The position numbers were made by a program, and so were the translations under genes. The notes beneath the pieces are model-generated. The model saw nothing but the letters and a program-made list of their open reading frames with translations. It did no database searches and had not been told where the DNA came from. A stretch of DNA of 64,000 nt from Alistipes indistinctus YIT 12060 (lineage in GTDB: Bacteria > Bacteroidota > Bacteroidia > Bacteroidales > Rikenellaceae), in NCBI RefSeq assembly GCF_025144995.1, contig NZ_CP102250.1, positions 1,054,001 through 1,118,000 on the forward strand, in the 5' to 3' direction. Shown one piece after another: positions 1 through 9,447 of the stretch (its first letter is position 1; each line of letters starts with the position of its first letter).

Positions 1-970
1 CATCCTGCTGAACCTCGACTCGGAGGCGGAAGGCGAATTGTATGTCGGCTGCGCCGGAGGACTCGACCTGAACGTCTCGCTCACCTATAAGGAAGAGGCG
101 GTTCCGGCAGGGCTCAAGCCGGTGAAAATCGAGGTGAAAGGGCTGCTCGGAGGTCACTCAGGCATCGAGATCATCCTCGAACGCGGCAACGCGAATAAAA
201 TCATGGCCCGGCTTCTGTTGCATGCACAAAAAGAGTTCGGCCTGCGCCTCGCATCAATCGACGGAGGCGGGTTGCGCAATGCGATCCCGCGCGAAGCGAC
301 AGCCGTGGCGCTGATCCCGCAAGAAAAACTCCAGACCTTCGGGGAGATGGTTAAAACGTTCGACACGCTGATCCGCGCCGAGCTCAAAGGGGTCGATGAC
401 GGCGTTACGGTCACAGCCGGGGATACCTCTATGCCCGCATCGGTCATGGACACAGAAAGCCAGAACAGGTTGCTGAATGCCGTACAGGGCTGCCCCAACG
501 GGGTGATCCGCATGAGCCCCTCGATGCCCGGGCTGGTACAAACCTCGACCAACCTCGCACGCGTCGTATCGGAGAACGGTACGGTACGAATGCAGGCGTT
601 GCTTCGCAGTTCGGTAGACAGCGAGAAGGAGTACCTTGCTGAGACGATGACTTCGGTTTTCACGCTGGCCGGGGCAGTCGTCACGCCGAGCGGCGGTTAC
701 TCGGGCTGGAATCCCAATATGGATTCGCCGATCCTGAAAACGATGACAGAATCTTACGAGGCGCTTTACGGCCGCAAGCCGGCTGTCATGGCGATCCACG
801 CCGGACTGGAGTGCGGTATCCTGGGCGGCAAGTACCCGAACCTCGACATGATCTCGTTCGGACCTACGATCCGCTATCCGCACTCGCCGGATGAAAAGAC
901 CGAAATCGCATCGGTCGGCAAGTTCTGGGATTACCTGTTGCATACGCTCTCGCACGTACCGCAGCGCTAA
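1..970 (+). CDS. pepD: Cytosolic beta-alanyl/aminoacyl-histidine dipeptidase (M20C), 5'-truncated
   Basis: Only the C-terminal ~320 residues are in the window; the frame is already open at base 2 and reads LLNLDSEAEGELYVGCAGG, a PepD hallmark. About 150 N-terminal residues with the first zinc ligands lie upstream. PepD enzymes are zinc dipeptidases that split Xaa-His and other dipeptides in the cytosol. Visible signatures are the dimerisation-domain GGHSG motif, IHAGLECGIL with the metal-binding Glu, and RYPHSPDE with the last zinc-ligand His. A lipid kinase follows 18 bases later on the same strand, so the two may be cotranscribed, although they have no obvious functional link. Confidence 0.9.
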   Translation, partial: ILLNLDSEAEGELYVGCAGGLDLNVSLTYKEEAVPAGLKPVKIEVKGLLGGHSGIEIILERGNANKIMARLLLHAQKEFGLRLASIDGGGLRNAIPREATAVALIPQEKLQTFGEMVKTFDTLIRAELKGVDDGVTVTAGDTSMPASVMDTESQNRLLNAVQGCPNGVIRMSPSMPGLVQTSTNLARVVSENGTVRMQALLRSSVDSEKEYLAETMTSVFTLAGAVVTPSGGYSGWNPNMDSPILKTMTESYEALYGRKPAVMAIHAGLECGILGGKYPNLDMISFGPTIRYPHSPDEKTEIASVGKFWDYLLHTLSHVPQR

Positions 971-988
971 ACACAACTTCACAGGAAG

Positions 989-2020
989 ATGGAGAACGCC
1001 GACAAATGGTTTGCCATCGTCAACCCGGTCGCAGGCAGCGGCCGGGGACTGGCGGACTGGCCCCAAATCAGCAAACTGCTGCGCGACAACCATATCGTTC
1101 CGGAGTATGCCTTCACCGAGCGCAAGTACCATGCGATCGAACTGGCAGTCGAAGCGGTCAACAACGGTTTCCGCAAACTGATCGTCGTAGGCGGCGACGG
1201 CACGATCCACGAGGCCGTCAACGGCCTGTTCATCCAGAAAGCGGTGCCGACGCAGGACGTATTGCTGAGCGTAATCGCCGTAGGTACCGGCAACGACTGG
1301 ATCCGGATGTTCGGTATTCCGCGCAAATATTCCGAAGCGATCCGCGCGATCGTCGAGGGACACTCGTTCCTGCAGGACGTGGGAATGATCTCCTACTACC
1401 AGTCTTCCTACCGGCAAACCCGCTACATGGCCAACGTGGCGGGGGTGGGATTCGACGCAGCGGTCAACCGGCGCTACAACCACCTCAAGGAAGAGGGCAA
1501 ACGGGGTAAATGGCTCTACCTGTGGAGTACCCTCAAAGCGATCATGCGGTACAACTCCACCGGCGTAAAAGTTTACGTCGACGACCAACTGGTGGTTAAC
1601 GACCTGGTATACAGTGCCACGATCGGTATCGGCAAATACAACGGCGGCGGCATGCTGCAAACGCCGGACGCCGTGGCCGACGACGGACTGTTCGACCTGA
1701 CGGTGATCCGCCGGATGAACCCCTTGCAGGTGCTGTACAATTTCAAGGTCCTGTTCAACGGCCGCATCTACCGCCTGCACTCGACGAGCCTCAACCGGGG
1801 GCGTAAGATACACATCGAATCGTCACCCGAAATCGCCATAGAGGTGGACGGCGAAGCGCTCGGCTACTCACCTTTCGAGTTCGAGGTGATCGACCGGGCC
1901 GTACGGGTGGTCGTCTCCGAAAAGTTCATGCGCGAAGAGGCTGCCCGCCTGCAAGCCGTCTCCGCCGCCGGAACGGAAACGTCCCTGCAAACAGGAAATA
2001 CGCCGACGGTCCGTTCCTGA
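989..2020 (+). CDS. Diacylglycerol/lipid kinase, DAGK catalytic domain (YegS/DgkB type)
   Basis: Predicted to phosphorylate diacylglycerol or a related lipid with ATP, recycling lipid into phosphatidic acid at the inner membrane face. The 343-residue protein has the family order: VNPVAGSGRG at residues 11-20, the nucleotide-binding GGDGT at 68-72 followed by HEAVNG, and VGTGNDWIRMFGIP near 98-111. The C-terminal beta-sandwich ends in IEVDGEALG, also typical. No signal peptide or membrane segment is seen. The ATG at 989 is the first in frame and lies 18 bases after the pepD stop. The substrate cannot be read from the sequence, because the family also includes sphingosine and other lipid kinases. 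Confidence 0.9.
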   Translation: MENADKWFAIVNPVAGSGRGLADWPQISKLLRDNHIVPEYAFTERKYHAIELAVEAVNNGFRKLIVVGGDGTIHEAVNGLFIQKAVPTQDVLLSVIAVGTGNDWIRMFGIPRKYSEAIRAIVEGHSFLQDVGMISYYQSSYRQTRYMANVAGVGFDAAVNRRYNHLKEEGKRGKWLYLWSTLKAIMRYNSTGVKVYVDDQLVVNDLVYSATIGIGKYNGGGMLQTPDAVADDGLFDLTVIRRMNPLQVLYNFKVLFNGRIYRLHSTSLNRGRKIHIESSPEIAIEVDGEALGYSPFEFEVIDRAVRVVVSEKFMREEAARLQAVSAAGTETSLQTGNTPTVRS

Positions 2021-2048
2021 ACAACGGAAACAGGCCTAAGCAAACATA

Positions 2049-2074
2049 TTGGGATTGGGATTGGGATTGGGATT
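2049..2074. repeat. Hexamer tandem repeat (TTGGGA)x4 plus TT
   Basis: Four perfect head-to-tail copies of TTGGGA followed by TT sit between the convergent ends of the lipid kinase and acetyltransferase genes, 28 bases past the kinase stop. It is outside coding sequence on both strands. Such arrays are prone to slippage; no role is evident. Confidence 0.85.
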
Positions 2075-2214
2075 AAGATCAGGTCCGGATCGAACTCTTC
2101 ACGTAACTCGTTCTGCAAAAAACGGACAGGAGAGCCTCCAAACCGACCTGCAGACATTCTTCGACAGGAAGATACGACTTACATGCGCATGTCCGGATCC
2201 GCTGGTTACCGTCC

Positions 2215-2721
2215 TCAGAATTCACCGTCACCGGGGTTCAGCAGCAATTCATAATCCACCACGTCCAACCACCGCCCGAATTTTCGGCCCACCTGTTCAA
2301 AATGGGAAACTTGTTTGAACCCGAGTCCCGTATGCAACGCAATGCTGGCTTCGTTTCCCGCCGTAATGCAGGCTATCAACGCCCGGTAACCGTTCCGGCG
2401 GCACGCTTCGATCAACTCCCGCATCAACCGCTTGCCGATTCCCCGGCCAAGATAGTCCGGTGAAAGGTAAACCGTCGTTTCGAGCGTATACCGGTAAGCC
2501 GCTTTTGTTTTCCAGCCGTGTGCATAGCAGTAACCGGCCACTCTTCCCCCCTCCTCGCAGACAAGATAGGGAAAGCGTGCCGAGATGCCGGCGATCCGGG
2601 AACGCATCTCCGCTGTGCCGACCGGTTCGGTTTCGAATGTCGCCGAACCGCCCGTCACATACCCGTTGTAAATATCCGTAATAGCGTCGACATCCCGAAG
2701 TTCGACCGACCTGATGAGCAT
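2215..2721 (-). CDS. GNAT N-acetyltransferase, phosphinothricin acetyltransferase-like
   Basis: A 168-residue single-domain acetyl-CoA-dependent acetyltransferase. It opens with IRSVELRDVDAITDIYN, carries GSATFETEPVG and then the acetyl-CoA-binding stretch ETTVYLSPDYLGRGIGKRLM (Q/RxxGxG/A near residues 93-97), followed by TAGNEASIALHTGLGFKQV, all characteristic of the PAT/YncA branch that acetylates the amino group of phosphinothricin, methionine sulfoximine or similar amino acids. The physiological substrate here is unknown. Its start is 45 bases beyond the calcium ATPase stop on the same strand, so it could be the last gene of that long operon. Confidence 0.88.
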   Translation of the reverse strand: MLIRSVELRDVDAITDIYNGYVTGGSATFETEPVGTAEMRSRIAGISARFPYLVCEEGGRVAGYCYAHGWKTKAAYRYTLETTVYLSPDYLGRGIGKRLMRELIEACRRNGYRALIACITAGNEASIALHTGLGFKQVSHFEQVGRKFGRWLDVVDYELLLNPGDGEF

Positions 2722-2766
2722 ATTTATCCGGTATCAGTTTAGTCAATATTTCTTCCTGACTGTGGT

Positions 2767-5337
2767 TTATCCTCGTTTCCGGCTGAAATAGCGGATGGTG
2801 CGGGCGATTTCGCCGACCCACATCACCAACGACGTCGAACCGATAATCAACAGCCAGTCGTTCCAGGTCAACGGTACCGTGCGGAACACCTCCCCGCCCC
2901 AGGTCACGATAATGAACTGCCCTACCAGGATCAGCAACAGCACGGCAAAAAATGCATAACACCCTTTCCACGAGAAAATCAGCGGCTGGGTGGACGCGAA
3001 TCCCTTCGCATTGAACATGTTCCAGAACTGCAACATCACGAAGACGGTGAAGAAAGCCGACAATTCATACGGAGTGATCGCCTCGCCGAACCAGAAGAGC
3101 ATACCCAGCAGCACGACGATAAACAGCGCGGCCGTGCCGAGGATCGAACGGGACATCGCCGGAGTGATGATAAAATCGCTGCTCTTCCGCGGTTTCTCTT
3201 TCATCACGCTACGGCTGGGAGGCAGCGACGCGAGCGCCAGTGCGGCGAACGTATCCATAATCAGGTTGACCCACAGCATCTGCGTAACGGTCAGCGGCAA
3301 TTCGCTGCCGAAGACAGAACCCAACAGCACGATTACCACCGCTACAACATTGATTGTCAGCTGAAACAGCACGAAACGCTGGATGTTGCGGTAGAGCGAA
3401 CGGCCCCACATCACCGCCGTGGCGATACTGCTGAACGAATCGTCGAGCAACGTGATATCGCTCGCCTCTTTGGCTACGGAGGTACCGGTACCCATCGACA
3501 GGCCGACCTGCGCAAAATTGAGTGCCGGAGCGTCGTTCGTACCGTCACCGGTAACGGCAACCACTTCGCCGCGCTGCTGTAGCAGCCTCACCAGGCGCTG
3601 CTTATCGAGCGGCCGGGCACGCGACATGATCTTCAGCGCCTGTACGCGCTCCAGCAGTTCTTCATCGCTCAAAGCGGCGAAATCGGCCCCGGTAATGTGA
3701 TTGTAATCGGTATCTTCGGCCGTCCACAACCCGATCTGCCGTCCGATCTCCTTAGCCGTCGCAGGCGTATCGCCGGTCACGATTTTCACACCGATACCCG
3801 CATCAAGGCATTCGTGAACCGCCGCAGGCACATCGTCGCGCACCGGGTCGGAAATCGCGGCGATCCCGACAAACGTGAGCGGACAGCGTTCGAGGGCCTC
3901 CCCGCAGTCCTGCGCCCCGTCGCAACGGCCGTACGCAAAGCCCAGCGTACGCATCGCCATATTCTGGTAGGCCGCCAACTGCGCCTCAACGGCCGTCTTA
4001 TCCGGAAACGAAGCGCAACGATTCAGCACGATCTCCGGAGCACCCTTGATATAGAGGTAACGGCCGCCGAGCGGGGAATCGACCAGCGTGGCCATAAATT
4101 TTCGTTCGGTCGTAAAAGTGAGCTGGTCGACTACCTTGGCCCCACCGCGCAGTGCGGCATAATCGACCCCCTGGTCACGCAGCCACAACAACAACGCTCC
4201 TTCGGTCGGATTACCGATCACCTTGCCGTGCGTATCGAGGAATGCCGTGGAGTTCGCGGCAATCCCCTCGCGAATCAGGTCGTCGATCCCCTCCTGATAA
4301 AATTTCGTCTCGTGCACACGCATCTCATTGCGCGTCAGCGTACCGGTCTTATCCGTGCAGATCACCGTAATGGCCCCCATCGTTTCGCAGGCGTGCATCT
4401 TGCGCACGAGATTGTTCGTCTTGAGCATCCGGCGCATATTGACCGCCAGCGACAGCGTCACGCTCATCGGCAATCCTTCGGGAACCGCCACGACGATCAG
4501 CGTGACAGCCACCATAAAGTATTGCAGCACCCGTTCGGCAATCGTGATCCAGTCGGCTTCCAGCAGTCCTCCGAAAAGAAATCCTTTGACCAGCAACGCG
4601 ACGAACGTCAGCACGGCCAGCGAGATTCCCGCACGGCCGATCAGTTTCGACAACCGTCCCAACTGCAGGTTCAGCGGCGTCTCCTCCTCACTCTCGACCG
4701 TCGACTGTTCGGCCACCTTGCCGAACTCGGTAGCATCCCCCACCTTCTCTACGACCATCACCCCGTGACCTTCGATCACCGTCGTCCCCCGCAGCACCTC
4801 GTTCGACGGATAGGTCGCATCGTGGTGGAAATGGGCCGGATCGGTCGTCTTGTCGATCATCGGCTCGCCGGTCAGCGTCGATTCGTTGACTTTGAGCGAC
4901 ACGGCCTCATGCAGCCGTCCGTCGGCGGGAACCTCCTCTCCGCTCTGGAGAATCACCACATCCCCCACCACGACGTCCTGTTTGGGAATCTCCATCACCT
5001 CTCCGTCCCGGACAACCTTGACCGGCGTATCGTCGTTCGTGCTGTTGAGCAGGTCGAATTTGCGCATCGCATCGTATTCGAACCAAAAGGCGACGCCCGT
5101 TGCCAGGAAAATCGCACAGAAGATTCCGATCGTCTCGGCAAATTCATTGTGAATGAAACCGATCCCGAGCGACAGGAATGCCGCAACGAGTAAAATGCGG
5201 ATCACCGGATCGGAAAATTTCTCGAAGAAAAGCGCCCAAAGCGATTTGCGCTTGGCCGGAGTCAACAGGTTGCGGCCGTGCTGCTCACGGCTCCGGATCA
5301 CTTCTGCCTGCGTAAGGCCTTTGTGGAGGTCTGTCAT
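2767..5337 (-). CDS. Calcium-transporting P-type ATPase (P2, PMCA/SERCA-like)
   Basis: An ~856-residue P2-type pump that should expel Ca2+ from the cytoplasm. In order it shows a cation-ATPase N-terminal domain (HKGLTQAEVIRSREQHGRN), the actuator LTGEP loop, the TM4 ion-binding motif VPEGLPMSVTLSLA, the phosphorylation motif ICTDKTGTLTRNEM, the hinge VTGDGTNDAPAL, and six C-terminal membrane segments with LWVNLIMDT in TM6. The chosen ATG at 5337 lies 4 bases after the rodA stop; an upstream in-frame start would run into rodA. It is the seventh gene of the purH-mreBCD-mrdA-rodA block, an unusual place for a calcium pump. Confidence 0.93.
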   Translation of the reverse strand: MTDLHKGLTQAEVIRSREQHGRNLLTPAKRKSLWALFFEKFSDPVIRILLVAAFLSLGIGFIHNEFAETIGIFCAIFLATGVAFWFEYDAMRKFDLLNSTNDDTPVKVVRDGEVMEIPKQDVVVGDVVILQSGEEVPADGRLHEAVSLKVNESTLTGEPMIDKTTDPAHFHHDATYPSNEVLRGTTVIEGHGVMVVEKVGDATEFGKVAEQSTVESEEETPLNLQLGRLSKLIGRAGISLAVLTFVALLVKGFLFGGLLEADWITIAERVLQYFMVAVTLIVVAVPEGLPMSVTLSLAVNMRRMLKTNNLVRKMHACETMGAITVICTDKTGTLTRNEMRVHETKFYQEGIDDLIREGIAANSTAFLDTHGKVIGNPTEGALLLWLRDQGVDYAALRGGAKVVDQLTFTTERKFMATLVDSPLGGRYLYIKGAPEIVLNRCASFPDKTAVEAQLAAYQNMAMRTLGFAYGRCDGAQDCGEALERCPLTFVGIAAISDPVRDDVPAAVHECLDAGIGVKIVTGDTPATAKEIGRQIGLWTAEDTDYNHITGADFAALSDEELLERVQALKIMSRARPLDKQRLVRLLQQRGEVVAVTGDGTNDAPALNFAQVGLSMGTGTSVAKEASDITLLDDSFSSIATAVMWGRSLYRNIQRFVLFQLTINVVAVVIVLLGSVFGSELPLTVTQMLWVNLIMDTFAALALASLPPSRSVMKEKPRKSSDFIITPAMSRSILGTAALFIVVLLGMLFWFGEAITPYELSAFFTVFVMLQFWNMFNAKGFASTQPLIFSWKGCYAFFAVLLLILVGQFIIVTWGGEVFRTVPLTWNDWLLIIGSTSLVMWVGEIARTIRYFSRKRG

Positions 5338-5341
5338 AGGA

Positions 5342-6775
5342 TTATAGAGTAAGTTCGTTTTTAGCGGAATCGAGCCGTATCGCCACAAACAGCAGTACAG
5401 TAAACGCGATCATCGACGAGCCGCCGTAACTGAAAAACGGCAGCGGAATGCCGATCACCGGCATCAGTCCGATAGTCATGCCGATATTGACCAGTACGTG
5501 GAAAAAGAAGATCGATGCGACGCAATAACAATAAATCCGGCCGAAGGGCTCCATTTGCCGTTCGCCCATACGGACCAGCCGCAGGATCAGGATGCCGAAC
5601 AGCACGATGACCAGAGCACTGCCCAGGAATCCCCACTCCTCGCCCACCGTACAAAAAATGAAATCGGTGCTTTGCTCCGGCACGAAGTTGAATTTCGTTT
5701 GGGTCCCCTCGAGAAAGCCCTTGCCTGAGAAGCCTCCCGAACCGATCGCGATTTTCGACTGGTTCACGTTGTAACCCCACCCCTTCAGGTCGGACTCCAA
5801 CCCCAACAAATCGAGAATACGCTTCTGCTGATGGGTTTGCAGGATATTGTCGAAAGCGTAGTCGATCGAATAGGTAAACGCGAGCGATCCGAAAAAGAAG
5901 AGCACGAACATCAGGACGTTGCGCACTTTGTACCGGTAGGCATATGCCGCCACCAGCCCGAGCGACAACACCACGCCGACCAGAATCGCGGTATGCAGCG
6001 AGATCGATCCGCCCAGCATCGGAAGAAGCATATAGAGCAAAGCGACGAACAGCGTAAGCGCCGCAACATAGATCAGTTTACTGCGCCAGTATCCGTTAGT
6101 CAACCCCTCGCTGATCACACACACGAGCAACAGCACGATCAGCAATGCGGCCGGGTCGAGCAGGAACGAGAAGACAAAGAGTGAAACCACCATAATCAGC
6201 ACCACATAGACCCAGCGGTTGAATCCCTCGCGGTAGAACATGAACAGGAAAGAGCCGTAAACCAATGCCGATCCGGTATCGTTCTGCAACATCACGATCA
6301 GTACGGGCAGGCCGATAATCGCACCGACCCGCAGCAAATCGTGCGGCCGGTGGATATCGAACGTATAGGAGCTCATATACCGTGCGAGCGCGAGCGAGGT
6401 CGTAAACTTGACAAACTCGGTGGGCTGCAACGCCACCGGCCCGATCATGATCCACGACTTCGCCCCGTTGACCTCTTTACCGAAAAACAGCACGCCGACC
6501 AGGATCAGGATCGTTCCCCAATAGAGCGGATAGGCGAGGATATGGTAATATTTCGCATCGATCAGCAGGATCGAAACCGCCATAAAGGCCGACACGCCGA
6601 CCCACACCAGCTGCATGCCGTAACGTTGGCTCAGATCGAAGATACTCGCATGGCGATCGTCGTATACCGCCGCATAAATGTTCAGCCACCCCGCCAAAAC
6701 CAGTGCCGCATAAATCAGGATCGACCACCAGTCGACGCGCCCTACCGACAACCGGGGATTCAGGTCATTTTCCAT
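5342..6775 (-). CDS. rodA: Rod shape-determining protein RodA, SEDS peptidoglycan glycosyltransferase
   Basis: RodA polymerises lipid II glycan strands during lateral wall growth and works with PBP2. The protein (~477 residues) has the ten-helix SEDS layout. It shows GKEVNGAKSWI and LQPTEFVKF (SEDS hallmark near residue 125), LQNDTGSALVY, and the C-terminal IPLPFFSYGGSSM. A 90-residue insertion of extra hydrophobic segments in the middle makes it longer than E. coli RodA (370), as is common in Bacteroidota. The ATG at 6775 overlaps the last 11 bases of mrdA, indicating translational coupling. The in-frame ATG at 6808 would overlap mrdA further and adds a non-family N-terminus. Confidence 0.94.
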   Translation of the reverse strand: MENDLNPRLSVGRVDWWSILIYAALVLAGWLNIYAAVYDDRHASIFDLSQRYGMQLVWVGVSAFMAVSILLIDAKYYHILAYPLYWGTILILVGVLFFGKEVNGAKSWIMIGPVALQPTEFVKFTTSLALARYMSSYTFDIHRPHDLLRVGAIIGLPVLIVMLQNDTGSALVYGSFLFMFYREGFNRWVYVVLIMVVSLFVFSFLLDPAALLIVLLLVCVISEGLTNGYWRSKLIYVAALTLFVALLYMLLPMLGGSISLHTAILVGVVLSLGLVAAYAYRYKVRNVLMFVLFFFGSLAFTYSIDYAFDNILQTHQQKRILDLLGLESDLKGWGYNVNQSKIAIGSGGFSGKGFLEGTQTKFNFVPEQSTDFIFCTVGEEWGFLGSALVIVLFGILILRLVRMGERQMEPFGRIYCYCVASIFFFHVLVNIGMTIGLMPVIGIPLPFFSYGGSSMIAFTVLLFVAIRLDSAKNELTL

Positions 6776-8579
6776 AGTAGGGATAATTGATTTGCAGGTT
6801 TTTGACATATTCGACCAGCTGCGGACGGGTCACCGTATCGGTCAGATAGAGTTCGGTGAGCAGGCTCGCGATCGGCGCTGCTGCGATACCGCCCCAGCGG
6901 CCGTTTTCGACATAGACCGACACGGCGATTTTCGGATTGTTGCGCGGAGCGAAACACATGAAAGTACTGTGGTCCGCGCCATGCGGATTCTGCGCGGTAC
7001 CGGTCTTGCCGCAAATGTCGATTCCTTCGATACGGGCCATGCGGGCCGATCCCCCGTCCACATTCACCGCCCGGTACATGCCCTCGACAATCGGGTCGAA
7101 ATGTTTGGAATCGACCTTCGTATAGTGTTTTTCATAGAACCGGCCGTCGATCGAATCCCGGTCGTGAATGCGCTTGACCACATGGGGAATTTTGTAATAT
7201 CCCCGGTTCGCGATGGTAGCGGCGAAATTGGCCATCTGCAGCGGCGTGCAACCCAACTCGCCCTGCCCGATCGCCAGCGAAATAACCGTCAGGCCGTTCC
7301 AACGTCCACGGTAAGCCTTGTCGTAAAAAGACGAGGTCGGCACATTGCCGTTCAACTCGCCGGTGAAGTCCGAACCCAATTTACGCCCGAATCCGAAACT
7401 GCGCACATAATCGTCCCATACATCCAAACCCTGCTGGATGTTCCCGTATTTGCGGTTCTCGATGATATTGCGGAACACATAGCAGAAATAGGCGTTGCAG
7501 GAGGTCTGCACGGCTCCCATCAGGTCGATCGGCGACCAGTGATTGTGGCATTTCACACCCCGCCCGTAGGGATATCCCCCGTGGCAGGGATAGGTCTGCG
7601 ACGGAACGAGTACCCCCTCCTGCAGGCCGATCAGGCCGTTCACCGTTTTGAAAGTCGAACCCGGCGGGTAACTCGCCATCACGGCACGGTTGAACAAGGG
7701 ACGGCGGCGATCGTTCAACAGTTTCATGTAATTGTTCCCGCGTTCACGTCCCACCAGTTCGTCGGGATCGTACGTGGGGCTGCTCGCCATGACGAGTATC
7801 TCCCCCGTTTCGGGTTCGATCGCCACGACGCTGCCCACCTTACCGGCCATCAGCTCTTCGGCGAGCGCCTGCAACCGGGCGTCGATCGTACAGGTAATCG
7901 CCACGCCGGGTGAGGGCAGCGTATCGTACATACCGCCCGCATACGAGCCCTGCGGAATGCCGTGTACGTCGACCATCTCGATCTTTACGCCCTTTTCCCC
8001 GCGCAGGACATCTTCATAAGCCAGCTCTATCCCGCTGCGACCGATGTAATCGCCGCTGCGGTAATAGGAATTGCGCTCGATAATGCGGTCGTCCACCTCG
8101 CCGACATAACCCAGCAGGTTTCCCGCGATCTTGGTTGGATAAGAGCGGACGGTCCGGTAGACAGTGAAAAATCCGGGAAAATTGCGTTCGTCGAGCCGCA
8201 CCTTAACCTCTTTGGGCAATTGCTTGAACAGCACCGAAGCGCGGCGGCGAGAAAAACGGGAAGCCTTGTCCAATTCCTTGCGTATCTGTTCGACCGGCAC
8301 ACCGAGGATACGGCTCATCGCCGCCGTATCGAACGGGCCCACCTCCCGCGGAGTAGCCATCAGGTCGTACGCCTCCTTGCTCTGTACCAGGAACCTGCCG
8401 TTACGGTCGTATACTTCGCCGCGCGGAGGGAACTGCACCATGTACCGCAACGCATTATTATCCGCACGGGTTTTGTAACTGTCGTCGACCACCTGCAAAT
8501 AGAAGAGCCGCACCAGCAATACCAGCACGACACCGACCACGGTCAACTGCAATATTTTCACCCGCGACAGACTATTCAC
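6765..8579 (-). CDS. mrdA: Penicillin-binding protein 2 (elongasome transpeptidase)
   Basis: A class B PBP that crosslinks new peptidoglycan in the lateral wall alongside RodA and MreBCD. The 604-residue protein has one N-terminal membrane anchor (residues 8-28), the PBP dimerisation domain starting at PPRGEVYDRNG, and a transpeptidase domain with all three active-site motifs: STFK (Ser308), SCN in QTSCNAYF, and KTGTAQNP. The start codon is GTG at 8579, preceded by a CTCAGGA stretch; no ATG gives a sensible N-terminus. The 3' end overlaps rodA by 11 bases. Confidence 0.95.
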   Translation of the reverse strand: MNSLSRVKILQLTVVGVVLVLLVRLFYLQVVDDSYKTRADNNALRYMVQFPPRGEVYDRNGRFLVQSKEAYDLMATPREVGPFDTAAMSRILGVPVEQIRKELDKASRFSRRRASVLFKQLPKEVKVRLDERNFPGFFTVYRTVRSYPTKIAGNLLGYVGEVDDRIIERNSYYRSGDYIGRSGIELAYEDVLRGEKGVKIEMVDVHGIPQGSYAGGMYDTLPSPGVAITCTIDARLQALAEELMAGKVGSVVAIEPETGEILVMASSPTYDPDELVGRERGNNYMKLLNDRRRPLFNRAVMASYPPGSTFKTVNGLIGLQEGVLVPSQTYPCHGGYPYGRGVKCHNHWSPIDLMGAVQTSCNAYFCYVFRNIIENRKYGNIQQGLDVWDDYVRSFGFGRKLGSDFTGELNGNVPTSSFYDKAYRGRWNGLTVISLAIGQGELGCTPLQMANFAATIANRGYYKIPHVVKRIHDRDSIDGRFYEKHYTKVDSKHFDPIVEGMYRAVNVDGGSARMARIEGIDICGKTGTAQNPHGADHSTFMCFAPRNNPKIAVSVYVENGRWGGIAAAPIASLLTELYLTDTVTRPQLVEYVKNLQINYPYYGK

Positions 8580-8832
8580 TTTTCCTGAGATCCGATTGAA
8601 ATACCTATTGCTTCCACGCTACACCGCCTATTCCCTGTAATTCCGCGACACCGTAACTCTTGTTCCCCGCTCCTTCACGTTCCCTGCGACTCCAGGTATT
8701 TACGGCTAACGCACCTTGTTCGCATGGACCCTGCAGGCTCTTCGCCGCTACCCGCTTCCGGGATACATCCTGCTCCCGGCCATATGCATCCGGTGCCGAC
8801 AGCACCAATATCTCCCGAACTTATATCTGCAT

Positions 8833-9360
8833 TTATATTTCTCCGTACCCTCCCTGCCGGTTCACTGCAAAAAGTTTCTGGCAGAAATAGACCAACAATA
8901 AGGTTATGACCGAACTGCATATGATCCGTAACAAGGTCAGGTAAAAGAAACTCCAGGTCAGGGATTCCAGCACAAAAAACACCGTACCGTGCAACAGCAC
9001 GATCACACCGGCATAGCGCAAAAAACGCTTCAAGCCGATGCGGTTAACGTTCGGCACGCCCCCTTCCTTCACCTCGTCCTTGCCCACGAGCAACGTCAGA
9101 ACCGCCGGACGGCAAAAAGCGGCGAACAACGTCGCAATCGTGTTGATCCCGGCCGTTCCCATAAAAAAATCGACCGTCATGCCCAATACCATGCCCAGCA
9201 CCAACAGCAGGGCTCCGGCAATCTCCATCGGCAATAGGATGAGGAATGCGATATAGACCAACGGATTGACATAGATACTGATCCCGATGCGGCTGAAAAG
9301 AAACACCTGCAGGATCACCATCACGAAAAAAAGGATGCCGTATTCAAGTAAACGATACAT
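8833..9360 (-). CDS. mreD: Rod shape-determining protein MreD
   Basis: A 175-residue, very hydrophobic inner-membrane protein with five to six predicted helices, of the MreD family that links MreC and MreB to the elongation machinery. Identity rests on length, topology and position directly between mreC and mrdA, since MreD sequences are poorly conserved. FMGTAGINTIATLFAAFCRP around residues 68-87 is the most family-like stretch. The ATG at 9360 gives a start directly in the first helix. A 253-base spacer with no recognisable gene separates it from mrdA. Confidence 0.88.
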   Translation of the reverse strand: MYRLLEYGILFFVMVILQVFLFSRIGISIYVNPLVYIAFLILLPMEIAGALLLVLGMVLGMTVDFFMGTAGINTIATLFAAFCRPAVLTLLVGKDEVKEGGVPNVNRIGLKRFLRYAGVIVLLHGTVFFVLESLTWSFFYLTLLRIICSSVITLLLVYFCQKLFAVNRQGGYGEI

Positions 9361-9376
9361 GTGGCCGTATATTTTC

Positions 9377-9392
9377 GGGAGCTTCGGCTCCC
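9377..9392 (-). other. Intercistronic stem-loop between mreC and mreD
   Basis: A perfect 6-bp stem (GGGAGC/GCTCCC) closes a 4-base loop in the 87-base gap between mreC and mreD. There is no U-run after it on the minus strand, so it is more likely an mRNA-stabilising or processing hairpin than a terminator. Confidence 0.5.
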
Positions 9393-9447
9393 CCTGATAT
9401 TTTTTGCGAGCTGTATTTTGCGGGGCGCCCGGCCCCGTTGCGGCGAA

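Noticed and set aside
254-1813. A ~520-codon open frame on the minus strand across pepD and the lipid kinase
   Set aside because: It is complementary to two well-supported genes and shows no domain or plausible start.
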